64,000 nucleotides of DNA from Streptomyces sp. NBC_01460 (GTDB taxonomy: Bacteria > Actinomycetota > Actinomycetes > Streptomycetales > Streptomycetaceae), in the NCBI RefSeq assembly GCF_036227405.1, contig NZ_CP109473.1:1798001-1862000 (forward strand). Reading direction: 5' to 3'. The translations under genes and the position numbers were made by a program. Below are positions 52,652-61,343 of the stretch, piece by piece; the stretch's first letter is position 1, and each line of letters opens with the position of its first letter. The notes under the pieces were generated by a model that searched no databases, was not told the origin of the DNA, and saw only the letters and a list, made by a program, of their open reading frames with translations.

Positions 52652-55243
52652 CTACTTGCGCATCACCTCGGGCTCGTGGCGGCGCAGCATCCGCGACACC
52701 GCGAAGAAGAGAACGGCGCTCATGAAGAGCATCACCGCGATGTTGATCCCCCACTGCCCGGCCGAGTGCTCCCAGAGCGGGTCCAGGTCGGTCGGCTTCT
52801 TCGGGTCCCACGGCGGCATGAGGTGGGCGAGGTCCAGCGTGGTACCCGCCGCGGCCACGGCCCAGCGCGACGGCATCAGCCAGGCGAACTGCTCCAGGCC
52901 CGGCGACCCGTAGACCTGGAAGAGCACGCCGGTGAAGACGACCTGGACGATGGCGAACATGACGAGCAGCGGCATGGTCTTCTCGGCGGTCTTCACCAGC
53001 GCGGAGATCATGAGGCCGAACATCATCGACGCGAAGCCGAGCACGATGATCGACAGGCAGATCTCCACGGCGGGGGGCATGAACAGGCCCTCCTCCGGCA
53101 GATCGCGGGTCGAGAAGCCGATCCCGCAGATGATCACGCCCTGGAAGGCCGTGATCACGCCGAGGACGATCACCTTGGACAGCAGGTAGGCGGAACGGGA
53201 GAGGCCGGTGGCCCGTTCCCGCTCGTAGATCACCCGCTCCTTGATCAGCTCTCGCACCGAGTTCGCCGCGGCGGCGAAGCACATGCCGACCGCGAGGATC
53301 AGCATGATGGTCCCGGCCTTGCCGTTGAAGCGGGAGGGCGGATCGGGCTCCGCCAGTCCGAACTCCGCCGGGATGACGACGCTGACGACGCCGAGCACGG
53401 CCGGCAGGAGCACCATCAGGAGCAGGAACCCCTTGTCGGACGCGATCACCGACACGTAGCGGCGCATCAGCGTCCACAGCTGCGCCGTCCAGCCCGAGGG
53501 CTTCGGGGGGCGGATCTGCTGCGGCGGCGGCATGTGCACGGGCTGCGCGGCGACGGCGTCGATGTCCGCGGCGTACATCTGGTAGTGCTGCGATCCGCGC
53601 CAGCGGCCCGCCCAGTCGTAGTCGCGGTAGTTCTCGAACGCGGAGAAGACGTCGGCCCAGCTGGTGTAGCCGAAGAAGTTCAGCGCCTCCTCGGGAGGGC
53701 CGAAGTAGGCGACGGATCCGCCCGGCGCCATCACCAGGAGCTTGTCGCAGATGGCCAGCTCGGCCACGGAGTGCGTGACCACGAGGACCGTACGGCCGTC
53801 GTCGGCCAGGCCGCGCAGCAGCTGCATGACATCACGGTCCATGCCCGGGTCGAGACCCGAGGTCGGCTCGTCCAGGAAGATCAGCGACGGCTTGGTCAGC
53901 AGCTCCAGGGCGACCGAGACGCGCTTGCGCTGGCCGCCGGAGAGCGAGGTGATCTTCTTGTCCCGGTGGATGTCGAGCTTGAGCTCGGCGAGGACCTCGT
54001 GGATCCGGGCGGTGCGCTCGGCCTCCGTGGTGTCCGCGGGGAAGCGCAGCTTCGCCGCGTACCGCAGAGCCCTGGTGACCGTGAGTTCCTTGTGCAGGAT
54101 GTCGTCCTGCGGGACCAGACCGATGCGCTGCCGCAGCTCGGCGAACTGCTTGTACAGGTTCCGGTTGTCGTAGAGGACGTCACCCTGGTTGGCGGGCCGG
54201 TAGCCGGTGAGCGCCTTGAGCAGGGTGGACTTGCCGGAGCCCGACGGGCCGATGACCGCGATCAGCGACTTCTCGGGCACGCCGAAGGAGACGTCCTTGA
54301 GGATGTCCTTGCCTCCGTCGACCGTCACCGTGAGGTGGCGGGCCGAGAAGGAGACCTCACCGGTGTCGACGAACTCTTCCAGCCGGTCCCCGACCAGCCG
54401 GAAGGTCGAGTGACCGACGCCGACGATGTCGTTCGGGCCGATGAGCGCCGAGCCGGACTTGCTGAGCGGCTGGCCGTTGACGTACGTGCCGTTGTGGGAT
54501 CCCAGGTCGCGGATCTCGAAGCGGCCGTCGGGCGTCGCGCGGAACTCGGCGTGCAGACGCGAGACCTGGAGGTCGGAGACGACCAGCTCGTTCTCGAGCG
54601 CGCGGCCGATGCGCATGACCCGGCCGAGGTCGAGCTGGTGGAACGTCGTCGGGCTGCGGTCCCCGTAGACCGGCGGTGCCCCCGCCGGGCCACCGGGCAC
54701 ACCGGCTCCGGGCGGCGGGCCGGCGTGGCCCTGCTGGTGCGGGACCTGGGGCTGCTGCGGCTGCTGCGCCTGCTGCCAGGCCGGCTGCTGCGGGGCGGGA
54801 CCGCCGGCCCAGCCGGCACCACCCTGCTGCGGCTGCTGCGCCGGGGCGTGCTGCGGCTGCTGCACGGGCGCCTGCTGCACGGGAGGAGCCGGGGCCTTCC
54901 GGACGCCTTCCGCCGGCCCGCCCTGGACTCCGGCACCCGCCGCCGCGGTGAGGGTCACCCGCGGTCCGTCGGTGGCGTTGCCCAGGTGGACCGAGGTCCC
55001 GGGGGCGATCTCCATCTGCTGGACACGCCGGCCCTGCACATAGGTGCCGTTCGTGCTGCCGTGGTCCTCGATGGACCAGCCGCGGCCGTTCCAGCTGACC
55101 GTGGCATGCCGCCACGACACCCTGGCGTCGTCGATCGTGAGGTCGCCCTGCGGATCACGTCCGAGGGTGTACGACCTGGACGGATCGAGCGCCCAGGTCC
55201 TTCCATTCAATTCCAGTACGAGTTCCGGCACTCCGCGCCCCAC
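52652..55243 (-). CDS. Double-FHA ABC-2 transporter (fused ATPase and permease)
   Basis: 863 residues. FHA1 (about 20-75, SYTLGRDPQGDL, STNGTYVQG) is followed by a Gln/Pro-rich linker (about 105-200) and FHA2 (VMRIGRALENELVVSD, SHNGTYVNG). An ABCG-like ATPase comes next (GPSGSGKSTLL, SLSGGQRKRVSVAL, LIFLDEPTSGLDPGMD), and six transmembrane helices at the C-terminus. FHA domains bind phosphothreonine, so the exporter is likely controlled by Ser/Thr kinases, as for Mycobacterium Rv1747. GTG 55243 has GGGGG 7-8 nt upstream; GTG 55231 is also possible. The cargo is unknown. Confidence 0.93.
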   Translation of the reverse strand: MGRGVPELVLELNGRTWALDPSRSYTLGRDPQGDLTIDDARVSWRHATVSWNGRGWSIEDHGSTNGTYVQGRRVQQMEIAPGTSVHLGNATDGPRVTLTAAAGAGVQGGPAEGVRKAPAPPVQQAPVQQPQHAPAQQPQQGGAGWAGGPAPQQPAWQQAQQPQQPQVPHQQGHAGPPPGAGVPGGPAGAPPVYGDRSPTTFHQLDLGRVMRIGRALENELVVSDLQVSRLHAEFRATPDGRFEIRDLGSHNGTYVNGQPLSKSGSALIGPNDIVGVGHSTFRLVGDRLEEFVDTGEVSFSARHLTVTVDGGKDILKDVSFGVPEKSLIAVIGPSGSGKSTLLKALTGYRPANQGDVLYDNRNLYKQFAELRQRIGLVPQDDILHKELTVTRALRYAAKLRFPADTTEAERTARIHEVLAELKLDIHRDKKITSLSGGQRKRVSVALELLTKPSLIFLDEPTSGLDPGMDRDVMQLLRGLADDGRTVLVVTHSVAELAICDKLLVMAPGGSVAYFGPPEEALNFFGYTSWADVFSAFENYRDYDWAGRWRGSQHYQMYAADIDAVAAQPVHMPPPQQIRPPKPSGWTAQLWTLMRRYVSVIASDKGFLLLMVLLPAVLGVVSVVIPAEFGLAEPDPPSRFNGKAGTIMLILAVGMCFAAAANSVRELIKERVIYERERATGLSRSAYLLSKVIVLGVITAFQGVIICGIGFSTRDLPEEGLFMPPAVEICLSIIVLGFASMMFGLMISALVKTAEKTMPLLVMFAIVQVVFTGVLFQVYGSPGLEQFAWLMPSRWAVAAAGTTLDLAHLMPPWDPKKPTDLDPLWEHSAGQWGINIAVMLFMSAVLFFAVSRMLRRHEPEVMRK

Positions 55244-55510
55244 TAGTTGTCCCCCGAGTCGCCCCCGTCGCAGGGAGCCTAGGGATGCTGAACATCGTGG
55301 GGAACTATTCCAGGACCGGTCCCGTAACGGAAAGCCGGGCGGCGTGAAGACGGCGAGGAGGCTCGGCACCCCCTCGCCCGACTCGGGAGAAATGGGACCG
55401 GAGCATCCCATCCGGGGCCCCGTGACCGGGCCCGGCGGCCCGGTCCCCGGCTGTCCGCCACTCGGGACGGCTTCGGAGCCCGCCCGGCGGCCCTATACGG
55501 TGGGACCACC

Positions 55511-56767
55511 ATGAGCGCATCTCAGCCACCTCGGTCACCCCGGTCTCCTGAGCTCCCCGAGTCTCCTCGGGACACGGACGCACCCACGCTTCTCGTCAAG
55601 ATCTTCGGGAAGGACCGTCCGGGCATCACCGCCGGACTCTTCGACACCCTGGCCGCGTACGCCGTCGATGTCGTGGACATCGAGCAGGTCGTCACGCGTG
55701 GCCGCATCGTCCTGTGCGCCCTCGTGACGTCCCCCACCCCGGGCGGCACGACCGAGGGCGATCTGCGGGCGACCGTGCACAGCTGGGCCGAGTCGCTCAA
55801 GCTGCAGGCCGAGATCATCTCGGGCACGGGCGACAACCGCCCCCGCGGCGACGGCCGTTCCCATGTGACCGTGCTGGGGCACCCGCTGACCGCGGAGTCC
55901 ACGGCGGCCATAGCGGCCAGGATCACCTCCACCGGCGGCAACATCGACCGTATCTTCCGCCTCGCGAAGTACCCCGTCACCGCCGTCGAGTTCGCGGTCT
56001 CCGGGACCGGGACCGAGGAGCTGCGGACCGCGCTGGCGACGGAGGCCGCCGGGATCGGCGTCGACATCGCCGTCGTGTCGGCGGGGCTGAGCCGCCGGGC
56101 GCAGCGGCTGGTCGTCATGGACGTGGACTCGACGCTGATCCAGGACGAGGTCATCGAGCTCTTCGCCGCCCACGCCGGGTGCGAGGCCGAGGTCGCCGCG
56201 GTGACCGAGCAGGCGATGCGGGGCGAGCTGGACTTCGAGCAGTCCCTGCACGCGCGCGTGGCGCTGCTGGCCGGCCTCGACGTGTCGGTGGTGGAGAAGG
56301 TGCGGGCGGAGGTCCGGCTGACCCCCGGTGCCCGCACCCTGATCCGGACCCTGAAGCGGCTCGGTTACCAAGTGGGTGTGGTCTCGGGAGGCTTCACCCA
56401 GGTCACAGACGACCTGAAGGAGCGACTCGGGCTCGACTTCGCCTCCGCCAACACGCTGGAGGTCGTCGACGGCAGGCTCACCGGCCGGGTCGTGGGCGAC
56501 ATCGTGGACCGGGCGGGCAAGGCCCGGCTGCTGCGCAGCTTCGCGGAGCAGGCGGGGGTGCCGCTGGCGCAGACGGTGGCGATCGGCGACGGCGCCAACG
56601 ACCTGGACATGCTGAACACCGCCGGTCTGGGTGTCGCCTTCAACGCCAAGCCGGTCGTCCGTCAGGCCGCCCACACGGCGGTGAACGTCCCGTTCCTGGA
56701 CACGGTGCTGTATCTCCTCGGGATCACCCGCGAGGAGGTCGAGGCCGCCGACGGCCTCGTCGACTGA
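55511..56767 (+). CDS. serB: Phosphoserine phosphatase with N-terminal ACT domains
   Basis: 418 residues. It catalyses the last step of serine synthesis. Two ACT-like domains (VKIFGKDRPGITAGLFDTLA, and the second near 115-185) come before a HAD phosphatase with nucleophile motif VVMDVDSTLIQDEVIE, VVSGGFTQVTDDL and IGDGANDLDML. The ACT domains suggest feedback by serine. ATG 55511 follows a TATACG -10-like box (55494-55499) closely, giving a very short leader. A long perfect hairpin follows. Confidence 0.96.
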   Translation: MSASQPPRSPRSPELPESPRDTDAPTLLVKIFGKDRPGITAGLFDTLAAYAVDVVDIEQVVTRGRIVLCALVTSPTPGGTTEGDLRATVHSWAESLKLQAEIISGTGDNRPRGDGRSHVTVLGHPLTAESTAAIAARITSTGGNIDRIFRLAKYPVTAVEFAVSGTGTEELRTALATEAAGIGVDIAVVSAGLSRRAQRLVVMDVDSTLIQDEVIELFAAHAGCEAEVAAVTEQAMRGELDFEQSLHARVALLAGLDVSVVEKVRAEVRLTPGARTLIRTLKRLGYQVGVVSGGFTQVTDDLKERLGLDFASANTLEVVDGRLTGRVVGDIVDRAGKARLLRSFAEQAGVPLAQTVAIGDGANDLDMLNTAGLGVAFNAKPVVRQAAHTAVNVPFLDTVLYLLGITREEVEAADGLVD

Positions 56768-56781
56768 GGTCCGGACCTCGT

Positions 56782-56832
56782 ACGTACGACAGGGGCGCGG
56801 CACACGAGGTGTGCCGCGCCCCTGTCGTACGT
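56782..56832. terminator. Bidirectional terminator between serB and the SixA-like gene
   Basis: Perfect 22-bp stem (56782-56803 with 56811-56832) and a 7-nt loop between convergent genes. Confidence 0.93.
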
Positions 56833-56837
56833 CGTGC

Positions 56838-57356
56838 TCAGTCGTTCGGCGTCCAGTACTCGACGAGCTTGCCCACCCCGTGCTCCAGGGTCTTCCAGGA
56901 GCCGGAGAACTCGACGACGGCGTAGGCCGCGGTCGGGAAGCCGTCCCTGGTCATGCGGGCGAGCGTGTCGCCCTCGGCGCTGCCGGAGAGAGCGTCCGCG
57001 GCGCCGTGCATGCCGGGATTGTGGCCGATGACCAGCAGGTTCGTCACGTCGTCGGGGGTCTCGCCGAACAGGGCGATCAGCTCGCCGAGGGAGGCCTCGT
57101 AGAGCCTCTCCTCGTACACGGTCCTGGGGCGCTGCTCGAACTCGTGGACCGCGAGCTTCCAGGTCTCGCGGGTCCTGGTGGCGGTCGAGCACAGAGCCAG
57201 GTCGAAGGCGGTTCCCGAATCGGCCAGCCTGAGGCCGGCGACAGGCGCGTCCTTCCTGCCCCGTTCCGCCAGGGGCCGCTCATGGTCGGAGTCCTGCGAC
57301 CATTCCGCCTTTGCGTGCCTGAGAAGGACGATCCTGCGAGGTGTATCGGCGCTCAT
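56838..57356 (-). CDS. SixA-type histidine phosphatase
   Basis: 172 residues of the histidine phosphatase superfamily. The RHG-type motif RIVLLRHAKAEW holds the catalytic histidine, TATRTRET is the second motif, and LLVIGHNPGMHGAADAL the second active-site histidine. The short form with LRHAK is the SixA group, which dephosphorylates phosphohistidine on HPt domains in E. coli; small-molecule substrates are possible here. ATG 57356 begins the family core. It is convergent with serB. Confidence 0.93.
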   Translation of the reverse strand: MSADTPRRIVLLRHAKAEWSQDSDHERPLAERGRKDAPVAGLRLADSGTAFDLALCSTATRTRETWKLAVHEFEQRPRTVYEERLYEASLGELIALFGETPDDVTNLLVIGHNPGMHGAADALSGSAEGDTLARMTRDGFPTAAYAVVEFSGSWKTLEHGVGKLVEYWTPND

Positions 57357-57455
57357 ACACCTCAGCTTCGCACGGATCGAGCCTCCGGGCGCAGGGTGTT
57401 GACATGCTCGCCCGCTGAGGGTGAACGAACGGCGGCGGAGGGTGTGCGGCGCCGG

Positions 57456-57662
57456 TCAGGCGGGCATCAGGCCGAGGATGTGCCCGAGCAGCCGCCCGAT
57501 CGCGGGGTCTCCCGCCGCCGCGTGTGCCTGGCCGGGTTCCACGATCAGCAGGAGGAGCGCGGCGAAGGCGAGGGCGGGCAGCGCGACGGCCCACCACGGC
57601 AGCCGGACCTCGACGCTGTCCGGGGCCGGGCGGTGGGTCCGGGTCTGTGTACGGGCCGCCAT
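57456..57662 (-). CDS. Small single-pass membrane protein
   Basis: 68 residues: a basic N-terminus (ARTQTRTHRPAPDSVEVRLP), one transmembrane helix (WWAVALPALAFAALLLLIVE) and a short helix outside (AIGRLLGHILGLMPA). Similar small proteins occur at this place in other Streptomyces, so I judge it real. The function is unknown. ATG 57662 is the only start. Confidence 0.75.
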   Translation of the reverse strand: MAARTQTRTHRPAPDSVEVRLPWWAVALPALAFAALLLLIVEPGQAHAAAGDPAIGRLLGHILGLMPA

Positions 57663-57799
57663 GTCCGCCTCCGTGGGTCCTCGGCTGTCGTCACCAAGAA
57701 CCTACGGTCCGGGCGGCGGCGGTCCCATCCGGTGGCCCACCCACTCGACCCTGAAACCGGCCCCCTAGGGGACAGGGGGGCTGTCCCCACCTCTGAGGG

Positions 57800-57916
57800 T
57801 CAGGGCGAGGCGATCGTGGCGATCACGCCGATGACGACGGAGATGAGAAGCATCGTCCCGAAGACGAGGAGGAGCTTCCTCTGGCCGTTCGGGGGATTCG
57901 GTTCGAGCACTGGCAT
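57800..57916 (-). CDS. 38-residue membrane protein of the SGM_5486 transporter-associated type
   Basis: MPVLEPNPPNGQRKLLLVFG leads into one membrane helix (TMLLISVVIGVIATIASP). This matches the tiny family annotated as transporter-associated and found next to MFS genes in Streptomyces. The ATG at 57916 is 17 nt after the MFS stop, so it is co-transcribed with the exporter. It may stabilise or regulate the transporter; this is an inference from linkage. Confidence 0.82.
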   Translation of the reverse strand: MPVLEPNPPNGQRKLLLVFGTMLLISVVIGVIATIASP

Positions 57917-57933
57917 GCGCACAGTCTCGCATC

Positions 57934-59202
57934 TCAGCACTCGTCCTCGATCGTCCGGTCCCTCCCGGCGAGCATCCCCGCGATCGTCTGCGGCACGAGG
58001 AGGCCGGCCATGAGGGCGAGCGGCAGGCCCCAGCCGCCGCTGTGCTGGTAGAGCACGCCGACCAGCAGCGGGCCGGGGATCGAGAGGAGGTAGCCCGTGG
58101 ACTGGGCGAAGGCGGAGAGCCTGACCACTCCGGCGCCGCTGCGCGAACGCATCCCGATCATGGTGAGGGCGAGCGGGAAGGCACAGTTGGCGATGCCCAG
58201 CAGCAGCGCCCAGAGCCAGGCGCCGCCGGCCGGGGCCAGGTAGAGCCCCGCGTAGCCGAGGAGGCCGCATCCGCTGAGGACGAGGACGATCGGGCCCTGG
58301 GTGCGCAGCCGGGAGGCGACCCGGGGGATGACGAAGGCGAGGGGCACGCCCATGGCCATGGTCACCGCGAGCAGGACGCCGGCGGTGCCGGCCGGGATCC
58401 CCGCGTCACGGAAGATCTGGGGCATCCAGCCCATGGTGATGTAGGCGGCCGTGGCCTGGAGGCCGAAGAAGCAGGCGAGCGCCCAGGAGGTACGGCTCCG
58501 GGTGATCCGGAGGGCGGGCGGGGCGGGGGTGCCGGCGGCCCGCCCCGACGTGTCGGCCCGGTCCTTCACGAACGGGAGCCAGGGCAGGACCGCGACGACG
58601 GCCAGCGCCGCCCAGACGGCCAGCCCGGTCCTCCAGTCACCGCCCATCGCGTCGGTCAGGGGCACGGTGAGGGCGGCCGCGAGGGCGGTGCCGAGGGCCA
58701 GGGCCATGGAGTAGAGGCCGGTCACGGTGCCGACCCGGTCGGGGAACCAGCGCTTGACGATGACGGGCATCAGGACGTTGCTGACCGCGATGCCCATCAG
58801 GGCCAGTGCGCTGGCGGCGAGGAACCCCGCCGTGCCGCCCACGAAGGGGCGCAGCAGCAGGCCGGCGGCGATGGCCGCCATCCCGGCGCACACGACGGCG
58901 CTGGGGCCGAACCTGCGGGCCAGCCGCGGCGCCATGAACCCGAAGACCGCGAAGCAGAGCGGCGGCACGGAGGTGAGGACACCGGCGACGCTGCCGCTCA
59001 TGTGCAGCCCGTCCCGGACCTCCTCCAGGAGCGGGCCGAGGCTGGTGATGGCGGGCCGGAGGTTGAGCGCGGCGAGAACCAGGCCGAGGGTGACGATCCG
59101 CAGCACCCAGGGGGAAGGGCCGGGCCCGGCTGTGCCGGGCGCGGGGGCGGGGGCGGTGGGGGCGGCGGGAGGACTCAAGGTCGGGGTCTCGTCGTGGCGC
59201 AT
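57934..59202 (-). CDS. MFS transporter, CynX/NimT type
   Basis: 422 residues, twelve transmembrane helices. Motifs include LNLRPAITSLGPLLEEVRDG and FGFMAPRLARRFGP, and the CynX/NimT-like WPDRVG-equivalent WFPDRVGTVTGLYSMALALG. The family exports or imports cyanate, 2-nitroimidazole and other small compounds. ATG 59202 lies 7 nt after a -10 TATGAT (59215-59210), so the message is probably leaderless. It is followed by the 38-residue gene and divergent from the GntR regulator. Confidence 0.92.
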   Translation of the reverse strand: MRHDETPTLSPPAAPTAPAPAPGTAGPGPSPWVLRIVTLGLVLAALNLRPAITSLGPLLEEVRDGLHMSGSVAGVLTSVPPLCFAVFGFMAPRLARRFGPSAVVCAGMAAIAAGLLLRPFVGGTAGFLAASALALMGIAVSNVLMPVIVKRWFPDRVGTVTGLYSMALALGTALAAALTVPLTDAMGGDWRTGLAVWAALAVVAVLPWLPFVKDRADTSGRAAGTPAPPALRITRSRTSWALACFFGLQATAAYITMGWMPQIFRDAGIPAGTAGVLLAVTMAMGVPLAFVIPRVASRLRTQGPIVLVLSGCGLLGYAGLYLAPAGGAWLWALLLGIANCAFPLALTMIGMRSRSGAGVVRLSAFAQSTGYLLSIPGPLLVGVLYQHSGGWGLPLALMAGLLVPQTIAGMLAGRDRTIEDEC

Positions 59203-59216
59203 GGGACCCATCATAG

Positions 59217-59231
59217 AATCATGGGATGATT
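59217..59231. promoter_or_regulatory. Candidate GntR operator in the MFS promoter
   Basis: AATCATGGGATGATT: perfect 6-bp arms AATCAT/ATGATT around GGG. It lies directly upstream of the MFS -10 box, between the exporter and the divergent FadR-type regulator, so the latter is the likely binder. Confidence 0.5.
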
Positions 59232-59330
59232 GACTGTCCACTCGTACTCTCCCCCTGAGACAATCGGGGAGACGTCCGACGGGCCCGCACCTCCCGGACC
59301 ACCCTTTCCGGAACACCACCAAGGAGCACC

Positions 59331-60005
59331 ATGGCGCTGACGTCCACGCGGCGTTCGGCTCTCGCCGACCAGGTGATTGCCCAGCTGAGGAACCAGATCA
59401 CCGCGGGCGAGTGGCCGGTCGGCTCACGGATCCCCACCGAGCCCGAGCTGGTCGAGCAGCTGGGGGTCGCCCGCAACACGGTGCGCGAGGCCGTGCGCGC
59501 CCTGGCGCACAACGGGCTGCTGGACATCCGCCAGGGCTCCGGTACGTATGTGGTGGCGACCAGCGAACTGGCCGGGGTGATGCACCGCCGTTTCGCGGAC
59601 GCCGACCCCCGGCACGTCGCCGAGCTCCGCTCCACCCTGGAGTCCTCCGCGGCCAGGCTCGCCGCCCTGCGGCGGACGGACCGCGATCTGCGGCAGCTGG
59701 ACACGCTGATGGCGCGACGGGAGGCCGTGTGGGCGTCCGGGGACGCGGAGGGCTTCGTGGCCGCCGACGCGACCCTGCACCTCGCCGTGGTCGCCGCGTC
59801 GCACAACGACGTGCTGACCGAGCTCTACGCCGACCTGAACGACCTGCTCCGCGACTACCTGCGGGACGACGTCGGCCCGGAACTGGGACCCGACGGGCTC
59901 ATGGACCACTCCCGGCTCGTCGAGGCGATCCGGGCGGGCGACGCGGAGACGGCTGCCGCCGAGGCCGCCGCCCACGCGCTGAGCTGCCTGCGGGAGCGGG
60001 TCTAG
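59331..60005 (+). CDS. GntR-family regulator, FadR/FCD subfamily
   Basis: 224 residues. An N-terminal winged helix (ADQVIAQLRNQITAGEWPVG, GVARNTVREAVRALAHNGLL, DIRQGSGTYV) is joined to an all-helical FCD ligand domain (about 85-220), whose metal-binding residues include DATLHLAVVAASHN and the C-terminal histidines. ATG 59331 has AAGGAG 5 nt upstream. It is divergent from the MFS exporter and probably represses it until an effector, likely a carboxylate or the export substrate, binds. Confidence 0.93.
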   Translation: MALTSTRRSALADQVIAQLRNQITAGEWPVGSRIPTEPELVEQLGVARNTVREAVRALAHNGLLDIRQGSGTYVVATSELAGVMHRRFADADPRHVAELRSTLESSAARLAALRRTDRDLRQLDTLMARREAVWASGDAEGFVAADATLHLAVVAASHNDVLTELYADLNDLLRDYLRDDVGPELGPDGLMDHSRLVEAIRAGDAETAAAEAAAHALSCLRERV

Positions 60006-60024
60006 GGACGGGCCGGCGGCGCGT

Positions 60025-60396
60025 TCATCGGGCCGTCGAGTGGCTGACCCAGGCCGAGCCGACCTCTTTCCAGCACCGGTCCTCCAGCTTCACCGTGCGG
60101 CCCGGCTGCACCGCGACCGCCTCGGCGTCGGCGTCGACGTCCCACCAGCGCGCGCACTCGGTGTGGAGCCGGACGAGATCGGTCGTGGGATACGGGTTGT
60201 GGCAGTAGGCGACCACCTGGGAGCCGTCGACCGACGTACGGCATTCGGCGCCCGAGGGCTCCGGTTCCGGGGTGAGGGGCGCCGCCGCCCCGCTTCCCGC
60301 CCGGTTGGCCGCACTCACGGCCACCGGGGCCAGGAGCCCGGCGACGACGGCCGCCGCCGCGAGCAGGGCCCAGGTTCGGCGACGTGTGGAGCGCAC
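60025..60396 (-). CDS. Putative secreted or membrane-anchored hypothetical protein
   Basis: 123 residues: a basic start (RSTRRRTWA), one hydrophobic helix (LLAAAAVVAGLLAPVAVSAA, signal peptide or anchor), then an extracellular domain with three cysteines (GAECRTS, VVAYCHN, HTECARWW and a further LEDRCWKE), so disulfides are likely. The start is GTG 60396 with GGAGGAG 6-7 nt upstream; the longer frame to 60441 is less likely. Convergent with the GntR gene. The function is unknown. Confidence 0.8.
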   Translation of the reverse strand: MRSTRRRTWALLAAAAVVAGLLAPVAVSAANRAGSGAAAPLTPEPEPSGAECRTSVDGSQVVAYCHNPYPTTDLVRLHTECARWWDVDADAEAVAVQPGRTVKLEDRCWKEVGSAWVSHSTAR

Positions 60397-60512
60397 GGCG
60401 TTCTCCTCCCCGTAGCCTGACCAGAAGTCCGGTTCCACCACATTCTGCGGTGGAACGGCCGGCTTTTCGACTCGAGGGCCGACAGGCCGGACGGGGCACG
60501 GCCGACACGCGC

Positions 60513-60555
60513 GACGGCCGCGTACCGACCGCTCCTGCGGTGGTACGCGGCCGTC
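60513..60555 (-). terminator. Terminator after fabI
   Basis: Perfect 14-bp stem (GACGGCCGCGTACC at 60513-60526 with 60542-60555), 15 nt after the fabI stop. Confidence 0.9.
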
Positions 60556-60570
60556 CGTCAGCCGTTCGGG

Positions 60571-61338
60571 TCAGGCGCCCATCATGTGCACGCCACCGTC
60601 GACGTGGATGATCTCGCCCGTGGTCTTCGGGAAGAAGTCGGAGAGCAGCGCGACCACACCGCGGCCGGCCGGCTCGGGGTCGGTCATGTCCCACTCCAGC
60701 GGGGAGCGGTGGTTCCAGACGTCCGCGAGCTCACCGAAGCCCGGGATGGACTTCGCGGCCATGGAGCCGAGCGGTCCGGCCGAGATCAGGTTGCAGCGGA
60801 TGCTGTCCTTGCCCAGGTCCCGGGCGAGGTAGCGGGAGGTGGCCTCCAGCGCGGCCTTGGCCGGGCCCATCCAGTCGTACTGGGGCCAGGCGAACTGCGC
60901 GTCGAAGGTGAGGCCGACGATCGAGCCGCCGTCGTTCATCAGGGGCTTGCAGGCCATGGCGAGCGACTTCAGGGAGAACGCCGAGACGTGCATCGCGGTG
61001 GCGACCGACTCGAACGGGGTGTTCAGGAAGTTGCCGCCGAGCGCGTCCTGCGGCGCGAAGCCGATGGAGTGCACGACGCCGTCCAGCGAGCCCAGCTCGT
61101 CCTTGACCAGGCCGGCCAGCCGCTCCAGGTGCTCCGCGTCGGTCACGTCGAGCTCGAGCACCTTGACGGGCTTCGGGAGCTTCTTGGCGATCCGCTCGGT
61201 CAGCGTCGGGCGGGGGAACGCCGTGAGGATGACCTCGGCGCCCTGCTCCTGGGCCACCTTCGCGGTGTGAAAGGCGATGGACGACTCCATCAGCACGCCC
61301 GTGATGAGGATGCGCTTGCCGTCGAGAATTCCGCTCAT
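60571..61338 (-). CDS. fabI: Enoyl-[acyl-carrier-protein] reductase (NADH), FabI/InhA type
   Basis: 255 residues. It reduces trans-2-enoyl-ACP in the last step of each fatty-acid elongation round. An SDR with the FabI-type glycine motif ITGVLMESSIAFHTAKVAQE, catalytic Y154 and K161 (YDWMGPAKAA, the Y-x6-K spacing of FabI) and LISAGPLGSMAAKSIPGF. It is the probable target of triclosan and InhA inhibitors. ATG 61338 follows the fabG stop by 5 nt, so both form one operon. Confidence 0.96.
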   Translation of the reverse strand: MSGILDGKRILITGVLMESSIAFHTAKVAQEQGAEVILTAFPRPTLTERIAKKLPKPVKVLELDVTDAEHLERLAGLVKDELGSLDGVVHSIGFAPQDALGGNFLNTPFESVATAMHVSAFSLKSLAMACKPLMNDGGSIVGLTFDAQFAWPQYDWMGPAKAALEATSRYLARDLGKDSIRCNLISAGPLGSMAAKSIPGFGELADVWNHRSPLEWDMTDPEPAGRGVVALLSDFFPKTTGEIIHVDGGVHMMGA

Positions 61339-61343
61339 GGTGA

